From Edaphochlamys debaryana (taxonomy: Eukaryota; Chlorophyta; Chlorophyceae; Chlamydomonadales): a stretch of 64,000 nt of DNA. The stretch is from assembly GCA_016858145.1 (NCBI GenBank), contig JAEHOE010000003.1, positions 558,001 through 622,000 on the forward strand. The letters are read 5' to 3'. The first letter of the stretch is position 1. Every line of letters begins with the position of its first letter. Both the position numbers and the translations under genes were made by a program. Shown here piece after piece: positions 31,140 to 42,719 of the stretch. The notes beneath the pieces are model-generated. The model ran no database searches. It was given only the letters and a program-made list of their open reading frames with translations, and was not told the origin of the DNA.

Positions 31140-31888
31140 AGCCGCAACGCCTCCAGCCGTGCTCCATACGAGGACCCTGGTGCTTTCCCAAGCTACTGGC
31201 TGCTGACAGGACAGCTATGGGAATGCAGGGTGCACGCGCTCAGCGGTGTGACTAAACGGGGCTCGCAGCAGCCCCAAGCGCGGGTGGCTCAGGGGAGTAC
31301 GCAGGCTGTGTAAAAGCAGCGACAGGTGCGGGTATTCTTCGCTACGAGCGCCAGGTAAGGCCGGTCTTCGCGTTAAGCGGCTCCTGTCCTCTGTGGCGGG
31401 ATCTGGGCGCGTGGCGCCTTTGCGCAAGCTGCTTTCAGCAGGGAAGGAGGAGCTACAAGAGGTTCGTGCACCAGGCGCTCTAATGGCCCCAGCAGCGCCC
31501 TCTAGCGGGCGATGCGCTCGACGCCGCGCCGCCGGTCCCCTGGGTCACTGCCCCACGCACGCCCCCTTACCCGCACGCCCCTTCCCCGCACCGCGTTGCC
31601 GCAGCCCCGCCAGCCCCCGCTCCACCCCGGCCCCCACCTGCTCTGCGGTATGGCCGTCGCCGCCCGGCCCACATCAGGTCAACACGCGCCTTGCTTGCTC
31701 CCTCCTGCTCCTCCACGGCACGGGCGGCTCCTCCCTCTACAGCTCAAGGCCCGCCTCCCTCCCCACTCCACCCAGCCCACCCCGACATGTCTGCACCTGG
31801 CGTGGGCCCCTGTAAACCCCCCTGCCCTTGGCCGCTCTTCCTGTCCCGCTCCTCCGCCTCCGCCTCCCCTACCCACGCCGGACCCCCC

Positions 31889-34451
31889 TCACCGCCGCCG
31901 CCTGCACAGCGTCATGCCGTCCCCTATGGGCACCAGCACCACAGTGACCCGGGGGTCGGTCAGCAGCTTGGCGTTCAGCGCGGCGAGGGCCTGGCCGGCC
32001 TTGTCCTCGGGCTGGAGGTGGGTGGGGGGCGTGTGTGGGGGGGCCACACGGAGAGCGGGCGTCAGGTGCCGGCCGGGTCTAAGGGCGGCTGGCGAGGGGA
32101 ACAGCCGGCCCGCAGTTGCCTTCTCGTACCCATAGGGCGACAGGCACCAACTTCCACGCGCCACGCCCCACCAGGCACCCACCGTGGGGTTTACTACCCG
32201 ACCGTGGAAGAGCGTGTTGTCTGCGGGGTCCGAGGAAGCGTAGAAAGGTGGTTCCGATGGGTACAGACGTGGGCGGTCAGGGCGCGGGGGGGGGGGGCTG
32301 GCCGCTCGTTTCGGGCCCTCCGCATCATCCCCGCCCTGATCCCGCTCCCCTCAGCTCACCGATGGCGATCAGCCCCCCCGGCCGTACAAGCTGCAGCAGC
32401 AGTTCGTAGTACGTTTCGTACTGCCGCTTGTCCGCGTCTAGGGAGTGAGGGAGTGGCAGGAGGGGGGTGGCTCAACGTCGAGGGGCCGGCAGGCCGCAGC
32501 AGACGAGCCAACACGAAGTATACACCATCTCAAGCCCACCCCTGTCCGTACGGCCGTGTTCCGGCCCTTCCGTCCCCCTCCCCGCGCACCTATGAAGGCC
32601 AGGTCCAGGAACCCGGGCCCCTCCCGCTGCAGCAGCGTCTGCAGGGACTCCACGCCGGGGCCCACCATGGCCTCCACCTTGCCGGACACACCCGCCTCGG
32701 CCCTGCACCGGTGGCAGGGGGTGGGCGGCGGGGGCAGCGGGGGCAGTGGAGGCAGCGTGGGCAAGAGCAGGGGGACAGGCAGGGCGCGGGCTCTTCATCC
32801 AGCCATCCACCTCCCATCCATCTACCATCTACAAACCCTCCGAAACCCGAAGCCTCTAAATCCTCGACCGCAGCCCATACGCTCCCCACGGGAAACAGGA
32901 CCCGCCCACTGACCGCCCACAGCTCCATCCTCCCCCAGCCCTCTTTCTCACCAGTACTTGCGGGCCATCTGCATGGGTCGCTCGTCCCGGTCAAGGGCGT
33001 ACACCCGCCCATCCTCGGGAAGCGCCTGTGGACGGATGCGGGGACCGCAGCGGTAAGGTGGATTCGGGGTGTGGGGTGCTGCGCATACAGCCTCTCCTAG
33101 CAACTTTCTTCCCTCGAGTGCCCCCGACCCAGCACCGGCCCCAATCTCGCCCCTTCACCTTCACCGGCGTGCCTCTGGCTGCCCTCCAGTGCATCACCAA
33201 GCAACAAGTGTGCAGCCCGGATAGATGCAGGTCCCTCTCCGGCAGCCCCGATCCTGTCCCATCCCCTTCATCGGCAGCCCCCACGCGGCCCCTTCCCCGG
33301 CAGCCCCTCCGCCCACCAGAGCCATGGCCGTGGACGAGTAGCCGGTGAACACCCCCAGGTCCAGCACCCGCACCGCCCCCAGCAGCTCCACCAGCAGGCC
33401 CAGCAGGGAGCCCTGGGGGGGCAAGGGAAGCGGTGGGAGGGAGTGGTGGAGGGAGGAAGGCAGAAGTCTGAGGGGGTTCCCGGGGGTTTGAAGAGAACAA
33501 GGTGGCACGAAGCCGCATCCCGGGGGGCGCGCTGCTTAGCCATGATGCCGACGGAGGGCGGGGGCCGGCGAGTGTGGGGGAGCTGGCGAGGGTGCACGGC
33601 TTGCTGCGCGTGTCAAGTAGCGCAGGTGCTGCGGCGTCCGCCACCACACCCTGCCGCGAGGGAGGCGCGCGGTCTGCCCCGGTGCCGCACACCTGCTCCG
33701 GCGTCACTTGCATATGGGCGCCGTTGACTGTGGCTGTCTCCGCACGCAGCCGCCGGAGGACCTGGGGAGCGGGAACGAAAGCACCCAAGCTCATCCAAAC
33801 ATCCCCTGCCCCTGCGATGCAGGTCCCCTGCTCAGGGAACCCCCCTGCTTTGCTCCATGCCTCCCTTATCCTCCTCTCCCCACCGCTCTCAAACCGCCCT
33901 GTACGGCACCGCATCCTTCGCCGTACCTCGGGCTCGCGCGTGTTGCGCAGCACATAGCCGTACAGCTCCGGGGACATGCCCATGGCCACGGGCTGCTTGT
34001 TGACCACCTCGCCGGCCACGAAGGTGCCATCGGCGCCGCCGGGAGGGCTCTACAATGGGACGGTGCAGAGGTGGGGTTGGGGAGGCGCCAGGGAGGGGAA
34101 GTGTGGGAGGCTGGTACAGCGATGCCGTGGGGGCAGCAGGCGCGCTGCGCAGGTAGGGGAGGTCATGTCCTTCCCTGCATCCCCGGGAGCCCATGGCCTA
34201 TGACTTGACTTGCCGATGGCTTTGCGGGTGCAGCGCGGGGCACGCTGTGGAGGCCTCGCGGCCAGGGGGCCGAGGAAGGCGACGCGGGCCCCCGTGCAAG
34301 TGCCGACCTGCGTGCGCGTGACAATCGGCCGGAACGTGTTAAAGCGACACCAAGCCCAGCTATATCGCAACCAGCAGACTCGCCTCGCAGTCGCCTTAGC
34401 CGCGGCGCACCCTCGCGCCGGCATGGCCCAAAACGTCGCCATGCCGAGCAC
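31889..34451 (-). CDS. SAM-dependent O-methyltransferase, caffeoyl-CoA/catechol OMT type, with transit-like leader
   Basis: Nine exons join in frame: 34210-34451, 33927-34047, 33693-33761, 33317-33412, 32952-33025, 32590-32702, 32360-32437, 32183-32220 and 31889-32011, giving 317 residues. Family motifs are in order: ELYGYVLRNTREPE near the start of the fold; LDLGVFTGYSS as the SAM-binding loop; ALPEDGRVYALDRDERP; AFIDADKRQYETYYE, with a metal-binding Asp; GGLIAIDNTLFHGRV; and a C-terminal VTVVLVPIGDGMTL. Such enzymes move a methyl group from S-adenosylmethionine to a catechol-like hydroxyl, using a divalent metal. About 80 residues rich in Ala, Arg and Cys precede the fold, suggesting an organelle leader. 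The substrate cannot be told from sequence; many algal members are of unknown substrate. Confidence 0.9.
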
Positions 34452-35684
34452 CTTGCCCGCGACTGCTGACGTAGCGTTGCTTATTTAGAGTCTAAGCTAT
34501 TGCCAGCTTGATGGTGCAGCGTGTGGGTTGGTCGTGCTCTTGGCACGCGATGGCCCAACAAGTCGCTTTCTTTCAAACGTCTCTGGGCGATACTGGGGGA
34601 GCGCAGGTGGCCGGGCACTGACTGCCGTGGCGCAGGGGGACGGACGCACGGGGCAACCTCAGGGCGGTATACTGCAGTGCGTTGCCGTACCGTGCCGTAC
34701 AACCCGTCCAGCAATTCTCCGCCTCCAACAAGACGGACAGATGCAGGCAAAGGCAAAGGATACGTGAAGGTTGCCTCAGCTACGACGTGTGTGGAACAGA
34801 CACGGCACTTCAGCCTATTCGAGGTCACGGCACGCCCGCGAGTCCCGCCAACCCATGGCCTTCCAAGACCCCTGGACCGTCCTGGATCACGTCAGCCGCC
34901 ACAGCTCTCACACAAAGCCTTTCTCTCTAATAGTGCGCCGGCTAAAAGGCGTATCAGACCGCCGCCAGCCCCTCACTGCTGGCTCCCGCTGTAGCCAGCA
35001 GCGGCGGGCTGTCACCTCCCCGAGGTTCCCAGCCCGTTGCCCGCTCCCATGCAGTACACCTCACTTAAGGCCCGGCACCAGAAAAGCAGCCAAGGAAGAG
35101 TAGACAGCAAGTTCAAAGACTGATAGTGCATGGCTCAGCCCCGAAACAATAAGAATAGGCGTCGTCATGAGAACACTCCTGCACCTTCTGCCACAAAGCC
35201 TGCACAGTCTGTGCCCCTCTTCAGCCCCTCGTCCACTGCCCCCCGCGCTGCAGGACATGGCCCGCTGTCCGTCCGTACCACTCGCATGTCAGCTTGAAGA
35301 TGCACCCGCATTGGCGGGTGACGTGTGACGTCCGCCTTGTACCCACGGATACCCGCGTGAAGTCTGAACTAACCCTTCAATCCTCCGCCTGGCCCAAACG
35401 GCAGGGCGCGGGCGGCCCCATGCCTCGCCACAAGAGCTGCAGGTCAGGCAGTCCGTGGCTCCCTGCCCTGCCAGGCCCCCACGTGCAGTATCACATCATG
35501 ATCGCCCTGTCTTAGCACCTCTCACCCTAGATGGCATTGCTTCCCCCCCTCCCCGCCTCAACCCCCTCCAAATAAAACACTCCTCACTCCCGGCGTCCTG
35601 AACCCCAGCTGATGCGCCAGAGGCAGGAGCACACACGCAGAACCAAAATCGTTTGCAGCATCAGGCCCTCCAGAGGCCTGAGCA
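34452..35684. other. Intergenic, no gene recognised
   Basis: No open frame has recognisable domains or a splice pattern. The left part is the presumed promoter of the O-methyltransferase gene and the right part the 3' region of the small membrane protein gene. An A-rich word AATAAAACAC occurs near 35571 on the + strand without a matching + gene. Confidence 0.4.
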
Positions 35685-36186
35685 TCATTGCCCTTGCCCC
35701 TGCGACTGGGGGGCCTCCTTCCACTCCTCGAGAGCATCCTCCGTCATGGCCCGCGCTTTGGCCTCGATGCGCTCCATGTCCCGCTTCGGCCCCTGCTTCA
35801 TCCTCTGCGAGTTGGAACCAATGACATGAGCAAGGGGTAGGTGGGGCGTGAGTAGCAGCTGAGGGCTGGCCACCCGTCGGGTGTGTGCCCCAGGGGGGGG
35901 GCGTGGCAGGCTGCGCGTGTGGTCAGGGGGCCGCACGCTGCCGGTAACCGTGGCGGCAGGCCACCGTGGCGCCGAGTGGCGTCACTTAGTCGCACACACA
36001 AGCACCTCCCGCTTTGTGACGCAGCGGAGCGCGTTCTGCGCAGCATCGCCTTCCGAAGGCCATCCCAAATCGGTCGCTCACGTTCCGGATTTCCTCGTCC
36101 ATAGCTTGCACCCAGTAGATTGTGACTGCAGTGAGCGCGCAGGTTGCGCCGAAGACATAGTATCCGCGTATGCCTCGGGAGCTCAT
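35685..36186 (-). CDS. Small single-span membrane protein, Pet117-like (tentative)
   Basis: Two exons, 36082-36186 and 35685-35804, join in frame (AAC|GTGAGC donor, CTCGCAG acceptor) to 74 residues. The protein has a short N-terminus (MSSRGIRG), one membrane span (YYVFGATCALTAVTIYWV) and a charged amphipathic tail (EEIRNRMKQGPKRDMERIEA). Size, single span and the RM-x-x-G-x-x-RD-x-x-R pattern resemble the cytochrome oxidase assembly factor Pet117, a mitochondrial inner-membrane protein. The likeness is weak and other small mitochondrial membrane proteins fit as well. The frame is open upstream of the chosen ATG, so a longer N-terminus is possible. Confidence 0.5.
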
Positions 36187-36744
36187 GTTCTTGATTGTTG
36201 CGAAGAGGCGGTCGCGGTGGTCGCAGAGAGTTGATATGAACTTGCTGTAAGTTCCTTGAGTACAAGGCAAGCGCGCCGGTACCGGCCGGCGTAAACCATT
36301 ACCCAACGGTGGGCACCGGCGGCACGAACCATGTCTCCCCGACGCCGCCGGCGCGCGACCCGCCCTGAGGGATGCCCCAAGCCCCACCGCTGCCGGCAAT
36401 GCTCTGCCCCCGCATCCTCGCAATCACCTTGTTGCCGTTGCCGGATCGGCTGCCCCTTTACGGCCCTCAGTGCTCTTGCTCGGCCTGCTGATTGGTCCGT
36501 TACACGCAACCTGGTCAACTCTAGACGTGTCGAGCCAGGCGCATCGAGGTACAGCCCATCATCGCACTTCCTGCATCTCTCGCCCACCCCTCACCCCTCA
36601 CCCGCCAGTCCGCCTACCCTCCACGCGCCACGCCTCCACCCCGCACCCCTGCCCTGCCCACGTGCCGCTTGCCCCCTGCTGCCAGCTAAAACGACGGGCC
36701 AAGTTCCCCAACTGCCGCCCGGTCAGGCTACCACTGCATGCGTC
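36187..36744. other. Intergenic between small membrane protein and SET-domain gene
   Basis: Both neighbours are on the minus strand, so this holds the promoter of the small gene and the 3' end of the SET-domain gene. No further gene is seen. Confidence 0.4.
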
Positions 36745-39700
36745 CTACGCCTGTAACGCCTCGACCGCCTCCCCCTCCTCGCCCTCCTCCTCCTCGAACT
36801 CCTCCCGGTCCCGCCTGGCCGCCAGCAGGCTCCTGTACACCTGCCGGCTGATGGGGCCGTACCTGGGGGGGGGGGGGGAGCAGAGTGGCAGGGCGAGGAG
36901 GCGGGAGGTGAGCAGGTAGCAGTTGGCCTGACAATGGGGCCGGGCTGAGGACTGGTATGCAGTCGACCGTACGCCAGCACACGAAGAGCGATAATCAATA
37001 GGATGACTGGAATACTGGAATGCAGGCGAAGGTAGAATGCCAGGATACGCAAGGATGTGGCGCGGAGCTGGGCCTCTGTGTTTTCGACCTGGAAGCCCAG
37101 CCTCTACGGTTTGTCAGAGAGGCGTGCGGCCCCCGCCAGGACCCCCTCGCACCTGGCCGCGAAGGCGGCTGAGCATGCCTTGTCGGCGATGAGCACTCGG
37201 TCGTCCTCGCGCCGCCGGAAGCCGCCGCCGCCGCGCACCATGGCGCCGCCCTCGAGCGCCTCCTCCTCGGCCGCCAGGATCTGGTGCGGTGACACGGTTA
37301 TGGCAGTGGTCAACGGCAGCACAAGCCGTGATTGCGCGGACAGCCGGGTAACATGCAAAGTCACGACGCGACGCGAGATGTTGCGGGCAAGGACAAGGCC
37401 CTGCACAGCCTCAAGCTCCGCCTCCTCAGATTCTCAACATGTGCGCCCTGCCATGCATTCAGTTCCGCGGCCTTCTGCCCAGTGGCCCCCCACCTCTGCC
37501 GTCTCGCGCGCCACCACGGTCCAGAACAGGTGGTCCGCGGAGCCGGGCGCCACGCCGCCCACCAGCGCCGCCACCACCTCGGCCAGGCGCGGCTCAATCT
37601 CGCCCTTGGCGCCCATGGCGCTCCACAGCACCGTGTAGAGGGGCACCACCGCCGACTGGGGGGGACGCGTGAGGGGGAGTGCAGGACTCGCTTCGCAGCA
37701 GGACAGATGCACCTCACCATGTCAAAGGTGGTGGAGAAGACGCTCGGCAGCAGGAAAACTGCACCTCACTATGGACATCGTACGAGGCCTCCCTCAGCCC
37801 TCAACCACTACTATGTCCAACAACATGTAGAACAGGTAGACCTGGCCACGGACCCGAACCTCCACCTGCGCCGTCTCCTGCTGTGCGGGCGTGAGCCGCA
37901 GCTTGGCCATGGCTGCGTCCATGAGCTCCAGGTACAGCCCCGCGCGGCTGATGACACTGGGGGCGCAGGCGAGGGGCACAGGGTGCGGTCCAGAATGTTG
38001 GAGGTCGGCGGTCAGCGAACAAACGAACCCGCGCGATGTGCAGTAATCGAGCGGGGCCCTTTGTTTGTGGGAAAGGGCTCGCGGATGGGCTTGGCGAGAG
38101 GCGGTATGAGGGGCCGCACTAATAACTGGTATCAACTTAATACCCACAGCCGCACCTGGACACGGCCTGGCGCCAGCTGCCCGGCTCTCCGTCCTCCTCG
38201 CCCTCCCCCTCATCCTCCGGGTCCTCATCCGTCGCGGCCTGCCTCCGGCCCTTGGCGCCGCCGGCGGCGCCCCCACGCCGCTGCGGTGCCGACTGCGCCG
38301 CCCCTGCCTCCTCCGCCTCGTCCTCGTCATCGCCGTCGCTTCCGTCGGCATCGGCGAGGGACATTGCGTTCTGCAAGGGTTGAGGACACGATCATGGGGA
38401 GGAGTGTGATAGGGAGCGGAGTCAAGCCGAAAGTCTCGTAGGGCACGTCGGCAGTCCCTGGCCCTGTCCGGGCACTGACCTCAACCGTCAACGGTCAGGT
38501 GCAGATACGGGTAGCCTACCCATGGGCGCAGGTGTGCTCTCCGATCACTGCACCTCTGACCAAGACGCCCCGCCCTCCAGGCCAAAAGGTCCCCCTGCCC
38601 TTGCCCGCCGCTAGTCCCTGCTCTTGCCTCGAGGTCCTCCCGCAGAGCGGCGGTGGCGGAGGAGATGTCCGCCATGAGCGCCCGTAGCTTGGGGTCCTGA
38701 ACGCAGAGGACGGTGGGGGAACGGTCAGGAGCGCATGGAGGCAACCATGCGTGATGCCCCTTGCCCTGGAGTACGATACTGTCCCATGCCTCGCAGGTCG
38801 CATGGGTGGAAGACAGCACCTAAGTGCGCAGCCCGGGGTTTCACCCCACCATAACGTGTCCTCACAACGTGTCCCTTAGCCCGGTTTAGGTTCCCCGACG
38901 TGCAGTCCCCGAACCCACCAGTGCCTCCTCCGCCTGGCACCGCCCGCAGCGGCACACGAAGCCCCGCGCGTCCTCCAGGGCCGCGCGTCGGGCCTCTAGA
39001 GGCGACAGCAGAGTCGCCTCCCAGGCCCCCTCGCCCGCACCCGCGCCCTCCTCGCCGTCCTCCCCAGCCGCTGCAGCTGCCGCCGCGGCGGCGTTGCCCT
39101 CCGCGCCGCCCCCCACGGGCAGGTACGACACAGTCAGCTCGGAGCCGCGGCTAACCTTGCGGCTGGCGCGGACAAAGAGCGTGTCCCTGTGTTGGCGCAA
39201 ATGGTGATTCAGCAAGTGTGCAAGCGCAATCCCAAGATTGGCCTGTGTGATGGGCATCAGATAGATACGGTATCTCAAACCGTCGGGCCCACCCACCCGA
39301 TCACGTAAGCCACCGTGTTTGGCGAGCAGCTGTGGTTGAGCATCGCCGCCTCAGGCCACAGGCCCACTGGGCCCAGCCGTGGCCCGCTTGGGCCCAAAGC
39401 TCCCGCTGACGTGTCGCTGCCCGACTCTGCGACCTCCGCCTCCGCCTCCGCGCCCGCCGCCGCCGCCAGCCGCGCCCACACTGCGTCCTCGTCCTCCGCG
39501 CCGCCGTCCGGCTCCAGCGCGTTCGCCTGCAGGGTCGTTGAATGGATGCATGGAGCAACTATGTCGGATGCCCTACTACGCTCAAGCGCTGGTGGATGAG
39601 GTCAACACCTGCTAAGTCAGATTGATACCTGGGCCTTTCAAGCGCGGTTGACGAGACCTAGACCCCCTGAAGCCCTGAGGGGTACAGGGCTCCTCCGTCT

Positions 39701-41369
39701 GCAGGCATTGCCGGCCGCATCCGCACCCCAACCGATTGACGCTCTCACCTGTACGCAGTCCGCCAGGGCGTCCGGGTCCCGCAGCCGGTCGGGCAGGGGC
39801 AGGGACTGCGCGGGTGCGGGCACGGGGCGGAGGGCGGGGCTGGTGAGGTAAGTCGCAGCAAGTCGAAGGCCCTATGGCATGGGGCCGCTCTGGGCTATTG
39901 GGCAACCAACACGACGCGTCAAGACCAGGGAAATCTGATGACGCCTCCTCAGCGTCCGCCCGAGTGCTGACCTTCCCCACAACCCGCACACCCACCGGCT
40001 CTCCGTCGGCCGCCGCTCCCGCGCTCAGCTCCGGAGCCTGGGGCCGGGCCGCCGCGCCCTGCGCGCCCTCGCCCTCGCCCTCGGGGGAGGGCAGCCCCAC
40101 CAGGGTCTGCATCCAGGCGGCCTCGCGGGTGGTGTACCTAGGCGGACGCGGTACATCAGGGGGAGTCGAGTAGGGAGATTGAGCACCGGTCTCCAGGAAA
40201 GCAGAGGCCGCATCGCAGAGCTCTGGAGCGCTCTGGAGTCAAGGGTGCCAGCCCCCGCCCTGCTGCTGCCCCGCCCCTGTCCAACCTCGACCCCCCACAC
40301 CCTCCGCCCAACACCATCGTTTTCCCCCCTCCCCTCCGCCACGCCCCTCCCAAGAGTCACAACCCCCTCCTCTCCCACCTGCGCGCCAGCAGCTGCCGCT
40401 GTAGCTCCAGGAACTTGGCATCCGCCAGCGCCTGACCCCCGGCCGCCGCATCGCCGCCCGCGTCGGCGCCCTCTGCGCCGGCGCCCACGCTGTCGTCCCA
40501 CGCCAGCGCCAGGGGCCGCACCGCCAGCACCAGCTCCCCGGCCGCCAGCGCGCGGCTGGCCACCAGGCCCCTGCCCCGCCCGCCTGCACACATGAAAGGT
40601 CAGGCAGGAGAGGAAATGACGGAGCGCTGAGGTCAGAGGTCTTTGGCTGTTCGAGTGCAAGCCTGTTTCGCCCATGACCATCCCCCGAAGCCCTGCGAAC
40701 CCACCCGCACGCCCCCGCCTGGCGTTTAAGCTCCAGCCGGCCATCCACCAGCCCAGCACACTGCCCCCAGTCAGCGCAATCGGCTGACCAGTGCTCACCC
40801 TCCAGATTGGCCACCTGCACCGACCCCACGCGCGGCGTCGCCAGCGGCCCCGGCCCCGGGTCTGTGAAGAGCGCATTCGCCTCCGCCTGCGCCGCCGCCG
40901 AGATCTCCGAGGGCGCTGCGCCGCGCGCTCTCGGGCCGCCAGCACCACGGCCTCCGGCCCCGAAGCCGCTCCCTCGACCGCCCTTGGCGGCCCCGCCCTT
41001 GCCCTGGCGGCGAGGGCCGGGGGCCCCGGCGGAGCCGGTCGGGTCGACGGCGGCGGCAGGCGGGACTCCCGCGGGGCCGTCAGGGCCTCCGGCAGGCGTT
41101 GCGTGGGCTACGAGGCATGCGCCTCGAGGTGTGTGCAGAGGAGGCAGCGGTGGGCATGCGAGGTGCTGTGCCGGGCAAGGCGGCGAGGGCCGCGCCCCTG
41201 GGGGTGGATGGGTGCGGGGGCCCGAGAGGATGGCGCGGTTGAGGTCGACCGACCACGAAGAGGCGCGACACCGTGCGAATTATCCCATTACCGAGCCTAT
41301 ATCGCTCCACCGACTGGCGGAAGCCGCACCTGGCCGCAGGTGGGGCGAACAACTCGCCGCCATGCGCAT
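36745..41369 (-). CDS. SET-domain protein (putative lysine methyltransferase), SMYD-like without a MYND finger
   Basis: Thirteen exons join in frame to 733 residues: 41330-41369, 40799-41197, 40379-40583, 39972-40137, 39749-39805, 39297-39526, 38919-39186, 38628-38696, 38156-38370, 37812-37956, 37494-37655, 37153-37280 and 36745-36862. The intron after 38628 has a GC donor (GAG|GCAAGA). The first exon is the least certain. The SET fold starts GRGRGLVASRALAAGELVL. It continues to the pseudoknot motif AMLNHSCSPNTVAYV, then FVRASRKVSRGSELTVSYL and a post-SET Cys cluster RGFVCRCGRCQAEEAL. The split SET arrangement resembles SMYD proteins, but no MYND Cys cluster lies in the insert. The C-terminal third is helical with acidic tracts. 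It would methylate lysine using SAM; the target is unknown. Confidence 0.85.
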
Positions 41370-42719
41370 CGCGTTCCGACCACAGGCACACGAGCCGACT
41401 CGAGATATTGCTTGCTCGGAAAGTCTAGTCTGGTTCGTGTAGAGGCTAAACAGGCTCTATGCTCTGCACTGCATGTGTGGCAGGGTCAACGCGAGCCCTG
41501 GTGCAAAGCACTGTGGTGTCAAGCACGATGCGCAAAATCGTAAAGATCCACGAACATAAGGCAGTGCGGCTGGCGTCGCGGGTCGTGGGGATGCAGGGGT
41601 GTGGTGCTGGGTTCACGACACGCCGGACATGCCGACTTGACAGTCAGTGCCCTGGTCCCCTAGGCAGAGTGACTTTAAGGGATAGAAAGTAGGAGGCCGA
41701 AACCGAAATGGGTCTGGGCGTGGCAGGGGGGAGGGGTCAGGAGCCTGAACACGGCTGCGAGCACAAATGGGGCGAGGGGGCCGGCGGGGGGAAGGGCTGT
41801 CGGGCCCTGGGGGCAGGGGCAATCCAGGGATTGGGTCCCCTAGGGCATGGCGGCCCCTTTCAGTCCGCTTCCATGCAGGGCCATGGACGACCCTGCATTA
41901 CCAAGGTGTGGCCGCCCACTTCACCGGCGTACACACGCGGGCTCGTTTAGCATCCCGTGTACCAACACGCGACCATCCGCTGCGCTGCTCTCTTGTGAGG
42001 GAGTTCTACGAAGTATAAGGCCGTGCATCCAATCAGATTTAGGTACGCGCGTCGCTTGCACGCGTTTGCCAACCCTCTATGCTAGCATCGCCATCAATGG
42101 GTCGGGCGACATCTGCGCGACGTGGTGTTCCCCGTACCGTAGCTTTGAAGGCCAACAGCGAAGCAGGCCACGACAGACCATGGGGACATGGCCCGCTGGT
42201 GCATGCGCCCTATCCCCGTCCGTCCCAGGCCCTCTACCCATGCCTGGGGGGCCCTATGGAGGCCTCTGAGGACCTCAGAGCATTGCCTGCCCGCCTGCCT
42301 ACTCACGCTACCTACCCCAGACGACCCCAGAACTTTCAATTCCATGCATCAGTGGCGCAGGCGTGCTTAGCGGTGGCAGCTCCACACAACGCTCGGGGCC
42401 CTGCTTTGGAAGGTGCTGAGGTTCGCCGCCGCCGGATTGGGACATAGGGCCAGGGGACCGCCCTTTCCACCAAGGAGAAAAAGGTGCAACTTATGCCCTC
42501 GGTTCGGGTGATGGCTGGTCTTCGCTAGCTTGCCGTACCCCTCCGTGCCGTGGCCGCCCTTAGGAGCCTTCGGCTGCGCAAAGCGAGTCAGGGGGAGGCG
42601 TGCAAAGGCGTACTTGCTTTGCAGGAGGCAAACCCGTGGTCTCTCATTGTAACCACCGGGGACTTGACATGTGCCAGAGAACAAACACATGTGCAGGTTC
42701 TCCCCTGCCCCTGCAACCC
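41370..42719. other. Intergenic, no gene recognised
   Basis: Open frames here are short and domain-free. The left end is the presumed promoter of the SET-domain gene. No RNA gene or repeat was recognised. Confidence 0.4.

Larger units (their letters stand above)
14200..31740 (-). repeat. Inverted segmental duplication, arm A (interrupted by a retroelement)
   Basis: Without the 14.1-kb element at 17039-31139, about 3.4 kb of this arm matches 42720-46190 in inverted orientation. It covers the kinase-like gene, its upstream region and about 600 bp beyond the element. Similarity is uneven: near identity over the last ~1 kb of coding sequence, high similarity near the insertion site, and clear divergence in intron 2. 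Ends are approximate, by eye. Confidence 0.85.

Noticed and set aside
40791..41543. 250-codon + strand frame upstream of the SET gene
   Set aside because: Antisense to the Gly/Arg-rich second exon of the SET-domain gene, which joins in frame to the SET motifs.
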